Made by a program: the position numbers and the translations under genes. Under the pieces are notes generated by a model, which was given only the letters and a program-made list of their open reading frames with translations, ran no database searches and was not told where the DNA came from. From Solibacillus isronensis (GTDB lineage: Bacteria; Bacillota; Bacilli; Bacillales_A; Planococcaceae), in assembly GCF_900168685.1 (NCBI RefSeq), contig NZ_FVZN01000014.1, positions 1,364,001-1,428,000 of the forward strand: DNA of 64,000 nt, in the 5' to 3' direction. How positions within the stretch are numbered: the stretch's first letter is position 1; the number at the start of each line of letters is the position of its first letter. Below, in pieces: positions 1 to 7,536 of the stretch.

Positions 1-383
1 TTATAAAACTTTTCTGCCGGTATATTACGGTTTGTGAGCAGTGTCATCGATTCTACTGATCTATCTTTCAACTGGATTTCCAAATAGTTCAGCATCGCTT
101 TACCAATACCTTTATTTTGCAATGTCTGATCGACGCACATTTCATGGATGAAATATTCATCGCCACTATACCATTTCCGTTGCACTCCCATTATGAAGCC
201 AAGCAGTTCGCCATTTTCTATAGCGATTACGCCTAGAAAGTTCGGGGTATTGTAGTAATCCGATAAATACTGGTGTGCACTATCATAGTTCCAGTTGTCA
301 TTCCATGGCTCTGCATTAAATACTTTGATAAATGTTTTTGTGCATATTGCTAAATCAGTTGCTTCCATTCTTTTAAAATCCAC
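1..383 (-). CDS. GNAT-family N-acetyltransferase (3' end outside window)
   Basis: The reading frame runs on the minus strand from a GTG at 381-383 and is still open at base 1, so the C-terminus lies outside the window. The visible 127 residues show a GNAT fold: a core strand ending FIHEMCVDQ, then the acetyl-CoA pyrophosphate loop LQNKGIGKAML, and near the edge NIPAEKFY, the usual final GNAT segment. The GTG start is preferred to the ATG five codons later because GGGAGCGG lies at the right distance upstream of it. It begins 15 bp after the AAC(6')-like gene, so the two are probably co-transcribed. The substrate cannot be read from the sequence. Confidence 0.85.
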   Translation of the reverse strand, partial: MDFKRMEATDLAICTKTFIKVFNAEPWNDNWNYDSAHQYLSDYYNTPNFLGVIAIENGELLGFIMGVQRKWYSGDEYFIHEMCVDQTLQNKGIGKAMLNYLEIQLKDRSVESMTLLTNRNIPAEKFY

Positions 384-398
384 AATCAACCGCTCCCT

Positions 399-833
399 TT
401 ATAGTTTTTTTGTAAAGCAAATAATGCGATTTGCCTCTGTAAAGCCTAATTTGAGATGAACATTTAAACTATCTACATTAGACAATTCACAGTCACTTGC
501 AAACTCTGAACATCCTTTTGTTTTAGCCCACTGTTCACACGCTTGTACTAAATGTTGTGCAAAATGCTGTCTTCGGTAGGACTCTTCAACATATAAGCCT
601 TCTAAATAACCAACCGGACTGGATTGTGTTCCTTCGACATAATCAAAACGAAGCTGACATTGTGCAAATCCAACCGGTTTTTCATCATCAAATGCTAAGA
701 AAACGGAACTGTTCGGATTGTTAATAATGTCTTCCATGTTTTGTACGAATTCATGTAAATCATTGCCTGGCCATAGGAGTAAAGCAAATTGAGCTGCTGC
801 GGATGCTTGGTTTAGTGTAGCTTCGTTAATCAT
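399..833 (-). CDS. AAC(6')-type aminoglycoside N-acetyltransferase-like protein
   Basis: A 144-residue GNAT protein whose layout follows the chromosomal aminoglycoside 6'-N-acetyltransferases of the AAC(6')-Ig/Ih group. An N-terminal LLLWP is followed by RFDYVEGTQSSPVGYLEG, the CoA-binding region YVEESYRRQHFAQHLV, then a GCSEFASDCEL segment and a C-terminal LGFTEANRIICFTKKL. In the known enzymes the YV.GTQ..PV..LEG and C.EFASD segments help form the drug-binding face. The start ATG has AGGAGG upstream (AACAGGAGGAACTT). The family assignment is by recalled motif similarity; actual drug acetylation is an inference, and chromosomal homologues often give little resistance. Confidence 0.75.
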   Translation of the reverse strand: MINEATLNQASAAAQFALLLWPGNDLHEFVQNMEDIINNPNSSVFLAFDDEKPVGFAQCQLRFDYVEGTQSSPVGYLEGLYVEESYRRQHFAQHLVQACEQWAKTKGCSEFASDCELSNVDSLNVHLKLGFTEANRIICFTKKL

Positions 834-1007
834 AAGTTCCTCCTGTTTTTATTAAGATTAGTATGTTTACTATTATAGAATAAAATGGAAGGGGATAGTG
901 GTTATATACGGAATTAAAAGACTAGTAAATTCAATAATCAGAAGGGAAAATGCAAGTAAAAATGGAATTCTTTTATGTAGCCGACAAAATAAAGGGGAGA
1001 ACTTGCT

Positions 1008-1379
1008 TTGAGTAAATCATTTATTGACCAAGTACATTATATTCGAATTCCTGTAAGACATCTGGAATTGTCTGCACAATGGTATAGAGATGTATTAGGG
1101 CTCCAATTACTAGACAATACCCAGGAAAGAGCAATTTTAAAGATAAATGAAGGACCTTTCTTACTGATTTTAGTTCCTACTGGAGATGAAACATTTTCAC
1201 ATTTTACAATCGATAATAAACAAGAATTCAGCATTGGCTTTACCAGTCCTGAACTATCCAAATTTCATCAACACTTAATTGATCATCAAGTTAAGGTAGA
1301 GGAGATCAAAGAAGATAATGGTCATGCCTTTTTCCATTTTTATGATCCAAATGGTAATAAACTTCAAGTTCACTGGTGA
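1008..1379 (+). CDS. VOC-family (glyoxalase/bleomycin-resistance fold) protein
   Basis: A 123-residue single-gene vicinal-oxygen-chelate protein. It starts at TTG with AAAGGGGAG 6-9 bases upstream. Two beta-alpha-beta-beta-beta modules are visible: IRIPVRHLELSAQWYRDVLGLQLL is the typical first module, and the end HAFFHFYDPNGNKLQVHW is the typical last strand pair of metal-binding VOC proteins. Candidate metal ligands are His9 (QVHYIRIP) and the acidic/His residues in the C-terminal strands. Such proteins act as small-molecule isomerases, dioxygenases or antibiotic-binding proteins, and the sequence does not decide which. It faces the Ere-like gene across a shared terminator. Confidence 0.85.
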   Translation: MSKSFIDQVHYIRIPVRHLELSAQWYRDVLGLQLLDNTQERAILKINEGPFLLILVPTGDETFSHFTIDNKQEFSIGFTSPELSKFHQHLIDHQVKVEEIKEDNGHAFFHFYDPNGNKLQVHW

Positions 1380-1420
1380 CTTTAAATTATGCAATAAGTT
1401 AGATAGGTAAGAACTAAAAA

Positions 1421-1450
1421 AGCAAGCCATACGATAAACGTAGGCTTACT
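1421..1450. terminator. Bidirectional terminator between VOC gene and Ere-like gene
   Basis: An imperfect stem AGCAAGCC / GGCTTACT, with extra pairs around the loop, is flanked by A6 on the left. This gives a T run when read on the minus strand behind the Ere-like gene. It lies between two convergent genes. Confidence 0.65.
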
Positions 1451-2692
1451 TTATAATGGCTTTAATGCTTTTGTCTGTTCAATGTAAATAAAGGCATCAT
1501 ATCTTGAACCGACGTTGGACGGAACATAATTTCCGTACGCTTCATATTCAGGGTGATAGATGACACCAATTGCTCGATGCCCAATCCGGTCATTGAATAA
1601 TTCCCGATTTTCATCAGTGAAAATCAATACCTTATCTTGCCCTCCAGCTGCATGGAGCTGTCCTTCCCATGTGTTGAGTTTGGAAGAGGGAACTGGGATT
1701 ACTTGTAGAGGATCTCCCCAGCTGTCAGCAGCGATGACCGTTCCTTCATATGTTCCGAATCCGATGGCATAAGTATTGTCCTTTCCATACTGTTCACGGA
1801 TAAGTTGACCGACATTGATCATTTGATCTTCTTTCATACTTGTGGCGGAAGCGTCCCCAATATGCGTATTATGTTCCCAAATAATGATTTTGGCATCTTC
1901 ACCGTGGTACTTCAATAATTCGTTGATCGCTTCCACCATATGCGAATCGCGTGTATTCCATGAGATGGCATCTTGCATCATTTCACGGTAATATGTTTCG
2001 GCGTTCTTGGCGACAAGCGCATTCATCATGACATTTAAATCTGCTTCATGTTTGTTCGAGTACTGTTCCTTATTATTTCGTAGCGACCTCAATAAATCAG
2101 TGACTTCACGGACACATTCATCCGTAAATTGAGCAGTGGATAGAGCATAGTGCTCTGGCATTCTGTTGTAAGGCTCAAAGCAGGAAAATGCTTTCTTTGC
2201 ATGTTCAAAATCTGCTTTGTACTTAGGGTTTTTAGATAAAAAGTGTATCACTTCATCCATCGATTCAAAGAGACTGTATAAATCAATGCCATAAAATCCG
2301 ACTTTAGTGCTCAAAGCATTATTTTTATCTTTTAGCCACTCTACAAATTGTTCTACTTCTTCATTTGCCCACATCCATTGTGGCCACCGATTAAAAGATT
2401 CCTTCAAAATTGCAGCAGCATTTGCATTATCCTCTTCATAACCTTTTACGTAGCGGTTCACTGCCTGTGCAGACGGCCAGTCTCCTTCCACCGCGACAAT
2501 ATTGAAACCTTTTTGATTGATCAGCAATTTCGTTATCTCGGCGCGGACTGTATAAAACTCCGATGTACCATGCGAAGCTTCCCCGATCATCACAATTTTG
2601 GCATTTCCAATCGACTCGACAATTTTATTTAAACTTTGTTTGTTAAAGGGAATTGCATGCTCTTTTATTGCAGCTACCAGTTTTCTTGGCAT
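1451..2692 (-). CDS. Erythromycin esterase-like protein
   Basis: A 413-residue protein of the erythromycin esterase superfamily. Family signatures seen are IGEASHGTSEFYTVRAEITKLLI near residue 37, VEGDWPSAQAVNRYVKG near 68, the W-rich stretch FNRWPQWMWANEEV near 102, IWEHNTHIGDA near 272 and GFGTYEGTV near 312. These include the Glu/His residues that form the active site in characterised Ere enzymes. Members hydrolyse the macrolide lactone or unknown esters, and Bacillus homologues are not all resistance genes. The length fits the family (about 400). The upstream leader has a poor ribosome site (GAAAGGAGCG at good distance). It is a lone gene facing the VOC gene. Confidence 0.85.
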   Translation of the reverse strand: MPRKLVAAIKEHAIPFNKQSLNKIVESIGNAKIVMIGEASHGTSEFYTVRAEITKLLINQKGFNIVAVEGDWPSAQAVNRYVKGYEEDNANAAAILKESFNRWPQWMWANEEVEQFVEWLKDKNNALSTKVGFYGIDLYSLFESMDEVIHFLSKNPKYKADFEHAKKAFSCFEPYNRMPEHYALSTAQFTDECVREVTDLLRSLRNNKEQYSNKHEADLNVMMNALVAKNAETYYREMMQDAISWNTRDSHMVEAINELLKYHGEDAKIIIWEHNTHIGDASATSMKEDQMINVGQLIREQYGKDNTYAIGFGTYEGTVIAADSWGDPLQVIPVPSSKLNTWEGQLHAAGGQDKVLIFTDENRELFNDRIGHRAIGVIYHPEYEAYGNYVPSNVGSRYDAFIYIEQTKALKPL

Positions 2693-2872
2693 GTTTTATT
2701 CGCTCCTTTCATACAACGTTATCATTCCCGTGTTACTCATATGAATACCCTGCTGCGTGTAATTTACTCTGGAACAAAGATGAAAAAACAGTTTATTGTT
2801 AAATTATTATGTATAAAAGTAAATTTAAGTGGTGATACTATTAGTGATGGTCGGTTAGCCATCGAATGATTT

Positions 2873-2910
2873 GGCGCATGATTCTTCGGAATCTTATGCG
2901 CCTTTAATTT
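2873..2910 (+). terminator. Orphan intrinsic-terminator-like hairpin
   Basis: The stem GGCGCAT..ATTC closes on a UUCG tetraloop with GAAT..ATGCGCC and is followed by TTTAATTTT on the plus strand. No plus-strand gene precedes it, so it may end a small RNA, or attenuate transcription approaching the peroxidase gene. Confidence 0.5.
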
Positions 2911-2970
2911 TGCCCATTTTTACTTAAAGTAGCCAATCTTAATCTTTTTATAACTTTTAGGTTAGTTATT

Positions 2971-2999
2971 TTGTACTTTAGGGAAGTATGTAATATGAT
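2971..2999 (+). promoter_or_regulatory. Sigma-A-type promoter for glutathione peroxidase
   Basis: TTGTAC, a 17-bp spacer and TATGAT lie 35 bp before the start codon. Confidence 0.6.
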
Positions 3000-3034
3000 A
3001 GTTTTATACTAAACGTTGTAGGGAGAATGACATA

Positions 3035-3598
3035 ATGAGCATTTATAATTATTTAGTAAAAAAAACAAATGGTGAGATCCTTTCGATGGAAACTTATCGA
3101 GATCAAGTAATGTTGATTGTGAATACGGCAAGCGGTTGCGGATTTACATTTCAATATGAAGACATGCAAAAGCTATATGAACGCTATGCAGATAAAGGGT
3201 TCACAGTTCTTTCATTTCCATGCAACCAATTTGGCGAGCAGAATCCGGAAGACGGGGAAACGTCCGCAAGACAATGCAAGCTACAGTTCGGTGTTACATA
3301 TCCAGTGTTTGATAAAATCAATGTGAATGGCAACGAAACACATCCGCTATTCAATTATTTAAAACACGAAGTTGATTGTCCAGAATTTGTTCGTGAGACA
3401 ATGCAGCAAAAACATTTATACAATACAATTCAAACAAACTATCCGGATTATTTAATCGGCCGCAATATTCGCTGGAACTTCACGAAGTTCCTTGTAGACC
3501 GTAATGGACATGTCATCCAACGTTTTGAGCCGGATGCTTCATTCCTAGATATCGAGAAGGCAATCGAAGAGTTGTTAATAACGGCAGCAGTAAAATAA
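3035..3598 (+). CDS. Glutathione peroxidase-like thiol peroxidase
   Basis: A 187-residue thioredoxin-fold peroxidase that reduces peroxides in the cytosol. The active-site cysteine is Cys35 in NTASGCGFTFQY, where animal enzymes carry selenocysteine. The partners Gln65 (FPCNQFGEQNP) and Trp147/Asn148 (IRWNFTKFLVDRNG) are present. In bacteria these Cys enzymes usually take electrons from thioredoxin. About 20 extra residues lie between FNYLK and NIRWNF (roughly 111-140), making it longer than the usual 155-165. The ATG start has GGGAGAATGAC just upstream. It converges with ku over a shared terminator. Confidence 0.9.
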   Translation: MSIYNYLVKKTNGEILSMETYRDQVMLIVNTASGCGFTFQYEDMQKLYERYADKGFTVLSFPCNQFGEQNPEDGETSARQCKLQFGVTYPVFDKINVNGNETHPLFNYLKHEVDCPEFVRETMQQKHLYNTIQTNYPDYLIGRNIRWNFTKFLVDRNGHVIQRFEPDASFLDIEKAIEELLITAAVK

Positions 3599-3611
3599 AA
3601 TGAAACGATTT

Positions 3612-3642
3612 AAAGCCCATTTCTTCGTTGGAAATGGGCTTT
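3612..3642. terminator. Bidirectional terminator between peroxidase and ku
   Basis: A perfect 12-bp stem AAAGCCCATTTC / GAAATGGGCTTT has a TTCGTTG loop and T/A-rich flanks on both sides. Confidence 0.85.
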
Positions 3643-3645
3643 AAT

Positions 3646-4470
3646 TTATGCATTTTTCTTTGTTCTTGTAGTAGTTGTTCGCTTTCTCGTTTTCGGCTTC
3701 TTCGTTTTATCAAGGGATGCTTGCAATGCGGACATTAAATCGGTCACATTATCAGGCAACGGTCGTTTTTCGTTTGCGACAACAGTACTTTCCGCTTTCT
3801 TTTCCTCGATCAGCTGCATAAGTGCCGTCCGGTAATCATCCGTGTATTTGGTCGGATCGAACTCGGTTGTCAATTGTTCAACAAGCATAAGGGCTGTATC
3901 AAGTTCCTTTTGCACGACTGCTTCAACACTCGGTATATTCGGAACATCCCCGACATCTCGGACTTCATCCGGGAAATGAATGATTTCCATCACTAATGTG
4001 TTTTTATAAACACGGACAATGGCCAGTTGCTCTTTCGATCGAATCGTAATTTTAGCCACACCGATTTTACCGGATTCCTCCAACGTTTTTCGTAATAGGA
4101 CATATGCTTTTCCGCCCGTATTGTCAGGGGATAAATAGTACGTTTTTTCAAAATAGATCGGGTCAATTTCTTCCAGCTTCACAAAGTCTATAATCTCTAC
4201 TGATTTATCTTCATTTTCTTTGCGCAAGTTTTCCAGGTCCTCTTCATCCAAAACGACGAATTTGTTCTTCGTATACTCGTACGCCTTTACGATATCTTCG
4301 TCTTTTACCTCTGCTTGACATCCTTCACACACCTTTTTGTAGCTGATTGGTGTATGACATTCCTTATGGAGCTGGCGAAGTTTAACATCTTTATTTTCAG
4401 TTGCCGCATGAAGTTTTACAGGAATATTTACTAAGCCAAAACTAATACTACCTTTCCAGACAGTATGCAT
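3646..4470 (-). CDS. ku: DNA end-binding protein Ku
   Basis: A 274-residue bacterial Ku (B. subtilis YkoV type). It forms a homodimeric ring on double-strand DNA ends and recruits LigD for non-homologous end joining. The start MHTVWKGSISFGLVNIPVKLH is the hallmark of the family. The Ku core follows to about residue 195, with LRQLHKECHTPISYKKVC, a CxxC (CEGC), and FVKLEEIDPIYFEKTYYLSPD. The basic C-terminal tail is TKKPKTRKRTTTTRTKKNA, typical for DNA contacts and LigD stimulation. It is divergent from ligD across 104 bp, whereas B. subtilis has both in one operon. A sigma-G-like promoter upstream suggests forespore expression. Confidence 0.95.
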   Translation of the reverse strand: MHTVWKGSISFGLVNIPVKLHAATENKDVKLRQLHKECHTPISYKKVCEGCQAEVKDEDIVKAYEYTKNKFVVLDEEDLENLRKENEDKSVEIIDFVKLEEIDPIYFEKTYYLSPDNTGGKAYVLLRKTLEESGKIGVAKITIRSKEQLAIVRVYKNTLVMEIIHFPDEVRDVGDVPNIPSVEAVVQKELDTALMLVEQLTTEFDPTKYTDDYRTALMQLIEEKKAESTVVANEKRPLPDNVTDLMSALQASLDKTKKPKTRKRTTTTRTKKNA

Positions 4471-4490
4471 GTTGTCACCTCATTTTTCCT

Positions 4491-4519
4491 TACTATGGGA
4501 CTAAAAATTTAATTTATGT
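4491..4519 (-). promoter_or_regulatory. ku: Sigma-G-like promoter for ku
   Basis: On the minus strand ACATA, a 17-bp spacer and CATAGTA fit the forespore sigma-G pattern (gYATR and CATAnTA), 20 bp before the ku ATG. The known sigma-G control of ykoUV in B. subtilis supports this. It is a pattern match only. Confidence 0.45.
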
Positions 4520-4574
4520 ATTGTCTTTGAAAAAATAACAAAGGATAAATAGTAAAACGAAAGTTGGCCTTTAT

Positions 4575-6407
4575 GTGAAACCAATGTTATTAACCGATGC
4601 ACCGGAAATTCCATTAGGTGATGACTGGTTATACGAAACTAAATATGACGGTTATCGTTCTGTTTTAACTTGGGAAAAAGGTAATCAATCACCAATACTG
4701 AAAAGTCGAAATGGAAACATTTTAAATGAAAAATTCCCTGAAATTATTTGTTACTGTGAAAGTATTTATGACAAAATCAAAGCTTATTTACCGCTTGCCT
4801 TTGATGGGGAAGTCGTTTACTTAATAAACAACTTTCAAAGTAAATTCTCATTTGTACAAAAGCGGGGAAAAATGACGAACCTAAAAAATATTGAATCGAA
4901 TGCAGATACATTCCCCTGTCATTATATTGTGTTTGATTTCCTGAAACTAAAAGGGAAAGATAAGGGAAATAGTCGGTTAACAACAAGAAAACAATTACTA
5001 TCCGATCTTTTTGAACGTCTTAATTTAGCTGGAACGGTTCAATATAGCGATTCAAGAAGACTGCAAATGATCGATGTATTTGAAGATCCGCATTTACTTT
5101 GGCAAACAGTAAAGTCCCATAATGGGGAAGGAGTTATCGCTAAGAAGCGCAACAGCAAATGGCTGGAAGATACGAGAACGAAAAGCTGGCTGAAAATAAA
5201 AAACTGGAAGCATGTAAATGTCATTCTTACAAAATTTGATCAGTCAAACGGTTTCTTAAATGGTGCAATTTATAAAGAAGATATGCTTATGGAAATTGTG
5301 TCGTTTAAACATGGTTTATCTGAAGAAGAAAGCAAAACATTGATCGCCTTTTTTAAAACAAATGGAACACTGGTGGCGAAAAGTATATTTGAAATTCCTC
5401 CTTCAATTTGCGTTACCGTTGTCTGTATTGATTTTGACGGCAGTAAATTGAGAGAACCGCGCTTTCATTCTTTCCAGCATCATCTGGAGGTTTCAGATTG
5501 TAACTGGCACCAAATGCAAAGACAGTTAAACCCGATTCCGGAAAATGTAACAGTCACAAGTCCGGATAAACCGGTATTTCCTGCAACCAATATTACAAAG
5601 GATGATTACTTATATTATTTGCAGACGGTTGCCCCGATGATGCTGCCTTTTCTGCAAGACCGGCTATTGACAGTCATCCGTTATCCGCACGGGGTTCCCG
5701 GAGAAAGCTTTTACCAGAAAAACTATCCCGATAAATTGCCGGGTTTTATGACGACAAAGTTAGTGGACGACACCCATTTTATTTTATGTAATAATATTGA
5801 GTCCCTATTGTGGTTGGGCAATCAGCTCGCATTGGAATTTCATATTCCATTTCAGCCGGTTACTACAGAACAGCCGACAGAAATTGTCTTTGATTTGGAT
5901 CCACCATCTGTTAATGAATTTGGAATGGCGGTAGATGCTGCATTGAAGTTCAAATCGATTTTGGATTATTTTGACCTGACAAGCTTTGTCAAAACGTCAG
6001 GCGGTAAAGGTATGCAAATTTATATTCCATTGCCGCCTCGCAAGTTCTCCTATGAAGAAACGGGTGTATTTACGGAGTTTATATGCCGATTCCTCGTTCA
6101 GCAATATCCTGATTCGTTCACAATCGAGCGGATGAAGAAAAACAGAGGAAAGAGGCTCTATTTGGATTATGTCCAGCATAGGGAAGGGAAAACGATTGTT
6201 GCACCCTATTCAGCACGCGGCAATAATAAAGGATTAATCGCCACACCGTTGTTATGGGAAGAAGTAAATGAAAAATTAACGCCCGATTTTTTCACGATAC
6301 CGAATGTAATGGCGCGTTTAAATAGCATAGGCAATCCCTTTAAAGATTTTAGGCAAGCGGGTGAGCGGCAGCCATTCCGAACAGTTCTTGATCAAATAAA
6401 GGGGTAG
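4575..6407 (+). CDS. ligD: ATP-dependent DNA ligase LigD (ligase-polymerase)
   Basis: A 610-residue NHEJ ligase of the Bacillus YkoU type. The N-terminal part is an ATP-dependent ligase with nucleophile Lys23 in ETKYDGYRSV, followed by FDGEVVY, VFDFLKLKGKD, GEGVIAKK and an OB-fold ending near 300. The C-terminal part, from about 325, is the primase-like polymerase with DKPVFPATNITKDDYLYYLQ, the metal-binding IVFDLDPP and the TSGGKGMQIYIPLP motif. There is no 3'-phosphoesterase domain, as in B. subtilis. The only sensible start is GTG (the ATG two bases before it meets a stop at once), and its ribosome site is weak. It works with the divergent ku. Confidence 0.93.
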   Translation: MKPMLLTDAPEIPLGDDWLYETKYDGYRSVLTWEKGNQSPILKSRNGNILNEKFPEIICYCESIYDKIKAYLPLAFDGEVVYLINNFQSKFSFVQKRGKMTNLKNIESNADTFPCHYIVFDFLKLKGKDKGNSRLTTRKQLLSDLFERLNLAGTVQYSDSRRLQMIDVFEDPHLLWQTVKSHNGEGVIAKKRNSKWLEDTRTKSWLKIKNWKHVNVILTKFDQSNGFLNGAIYKEDMLMEIVSFKHGLSEEESKTLIAFFKTNGTLVAKSIFEIPPSICVTVVCIDFDGSKLREPRFHSFQHHLEVSDCNWHQMQRQLNPIPENVTVTSPDKPVFPATNITKDDYLYYLQTVAPMMLPFLQDRLLTVIRYPHGVPGESFYQKNYPDKLPGFMTTKLVDDTHFILCNNIESLLWLGNQLALEFHIPFQPVTTEQPTEIVFDLDPPSVNEFGMAVDAALKFKSILDYFDLTSFVKTSGGKGMQIYIPLPPRKFSYEETGVFTEFICRFLVQQYPDSFTIERMKKNRGKRLYLDYVQHREGKTIVAPYSARGNNKGLIATPLLWEEVNEKLTPDFFTIPNVMARLNSIGNPFKDFRQAGERQPFRTVLDQIKG

Positions 6408-6440
6408 TAAGTGTAGTTGGCAAGCATTCAACTTAAAAAA

Positions 6441-6470
6441 GCCTTCCGCAAGTAATGCGAAGGCTTTTTT
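6441..6470. terminator. Terminator between ligD and a small gene
   Basis: The stem GCCTTCCGCA / TGCGAAGGC is flanked by A6 and T6, so it can work for ligD and for the convergent small gene. Confidence 0.85.
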
Positions 6471-6473
6471 ACA

Positions 6474-6629
6474 TTAAGAAGGATTAATTACAATTGGGGC
6501 GTCCTCATGATGAGCTTGATGACTCGGGGATAAATCATAAGCAATCAAAGTAACATTTAATTTTTGTTCCAGTTTCTTAATTTCTCCGATTTTATCGCGA
6601 TCCAAATCGGCAAATTTCGTTTCTTCCAC
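6474..6629 (-). CDS. Small conserved-looking protein (51 aa), function unknown
   Basis: A 51-residue reading frame starting at GTG, with AAAGGATG about 8 bases upstream. A second in-frame GTG three codons earlier overlaps that ribosome site and is less likely. The product is acidic and hydrophilic: VEETKFADLDRDKIGEIK, then LEQKLNVTLIAYDLSPSHQA, ending DAPIVINPS. The helix-strand pattern, good ribosome site and abutting terminator support a real gene. I recall similar short proteins in Bacillus genomes but no known function. Confidence 0.65.
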   Translation of the reverse strand: MEETKFADLDRDKIGEIKKLEQKLNVTLIAYDLSPSHQAHHEDAPIVINPS

Positions 6630-6748
6630 AAAAGTCACATCCTTTTTAAAGTATAGAGTTAGTATGAAAATTTATTTTATATTTATCCATACTGTATGGT
6701 ATTAGAAAATTGACGGAGACAAATAAAAAAGAGAGATAAAATTATCTC

Positions 6749-6922
6749 TCAAGAATTAATAGCATTGTAGTTTAATGGATGAAGAATATTTGTAAATACA
6801 TCTTTTTTTACAATAAAGTATGTTTTCTTATTATATGTAACAACTACTTGCCCTGGTTTAACAAATACTTTCGCTGTTTTTAAATTTGCATATGGCACAC
6901 CTAATAATTTTTTAATGTTCAT
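6749..6922 (-). CDS. Small protein (57 aa), function unknown
   Basis: A 57-residue frame with ATG preceded by AAAAAGGGGTAATTATC, a strong ribosome site. It begins MNIKKLLGVPYANLKTAK, continues with the strand-rich VFVKPGQVVVTYNKKTYF, and ends LNYNAINS. The strand-rich middle could be a small beta-barrel. There are no membrane segments or cysteines. It lies alone between the 51-aa gene and the L,D-transpeptidase gene. I do not recognise the family. Confidence 0.6.
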   Translation of the reverse strand: MNIKKLLGVPYANLKTAKVFVKPGQVVVTYNKKTYFIVKKDVFTNILHPLNYNAINS

Positions 6923-7006
6923 GATAATTACCCCTTTTTAAGTTTCTATTTTTGTTATTCCCAATATAATAATAGTTTAAAACTATTTCAGAAAACTTTA
7001 TAAGGT

Positions 7007-7342
7007 TTACGTATGAATTAAAACTTTCGTCCCAATAGGCGTTCTAGATGATAGTTCTAGAACATCGTGATTAAACATTCTAATACATCCATGTGAGCGG
7101 TTCTTACCAATAGAAGACGGGTTATTCGTTCCGTGTATACCATAATGAGGTTGAGACAATCCCATCCAAAGCACGCCGAATGGTGCAGGAGGATTAAGTT
7201 GTTTATTGATAATGGTATAAGTTCCAGAAGGTGTTGGAGTCAATATTTTTCCAACTGCAATTGGGTAAACTTTTATAAGTTTATTGTCATCCATTAGCTT
7301 TAATTGATGTTCTAAAGTGGATATGTCAATCCATATCGCCAT
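7007..7342 (-). CDS. L,D-transpeptidase (YkuD-domain) protein
   Basis: A 111-residue protein that is essentially a bare YkuD catalytic domain. It starts [16 protein letters not shown], continues with the strand pairs [20 protein letters not shown] and [19 protein letters not shown], and has the active-site motif SHGCIRM, whose Cys is the nucleophile. These enzymes form 3-3 crosslinks in peptidoglycan or attach wall proteins. It has no signal peptide or LysM domain, as in several short Bacillus paralogues. Five upstream codons are possible, but GGAG lies just before the internal ATG at 7340-7342, so I use that start. Confidence 0.88.
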   Translation of the reverse strand: MAIWIDISTLEHQLKLMDDNKLIKVYPIAVGKILTPTPSGTYTIINKQLNPPAPFGVLWMGLSQPHYGIHGTNNPSSIGKNRSHGCIRMFNHDVLELSSRTPIGTKVLIHT

Positions 7343-7452
7343 GAAGATCAACTCCATTTTTTAAATATAATATGAAGCAATATAGATAACGATTAATTAG
7401 AAGGAAGGAACCAAATATTTCACCTTTTTCTTTGGTAAATACAACAAAAAAA

Positions 7453-7474
7453 GACTTGAGCGACCACTCAAGTC
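7453..7474 (-). terminator. Terminator after AraC-GyrI gene
   Basis: A perfect stem GACTTGAG / CTCAAGTC is followed by T7 on the minus strand, downstream of the regulator gene. Confidence 0.8.
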
Positions 7475-7536
7475 CAAAAAATGACCACTTATAATAATAT
7501 ATGTTTCTTAACTGCAGTTAATGACTATTTCAAATT

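Larger units (their letters stand above)
2693..3034. other. Intergenic region with an orphan hairpin
   Basis: This 342-bp gap lies upstream of both the Ere-like gene (minus) and the peroxidase gene (plus). It holds a GC-rich hairpin at 2873-2902 and the peroxidase promoter at 2971-2999. A plus-strand frame here has no ribosome site and only overlaps the Ere-like gene start, so I do not call it a gene. Confidence 0.6.

Noticed and set aside
2636-2869. 77-codon plus-strand gene
   Set aside because: It overlaps the Ere-like gene start, has no ribosome site and an unlikely composition.
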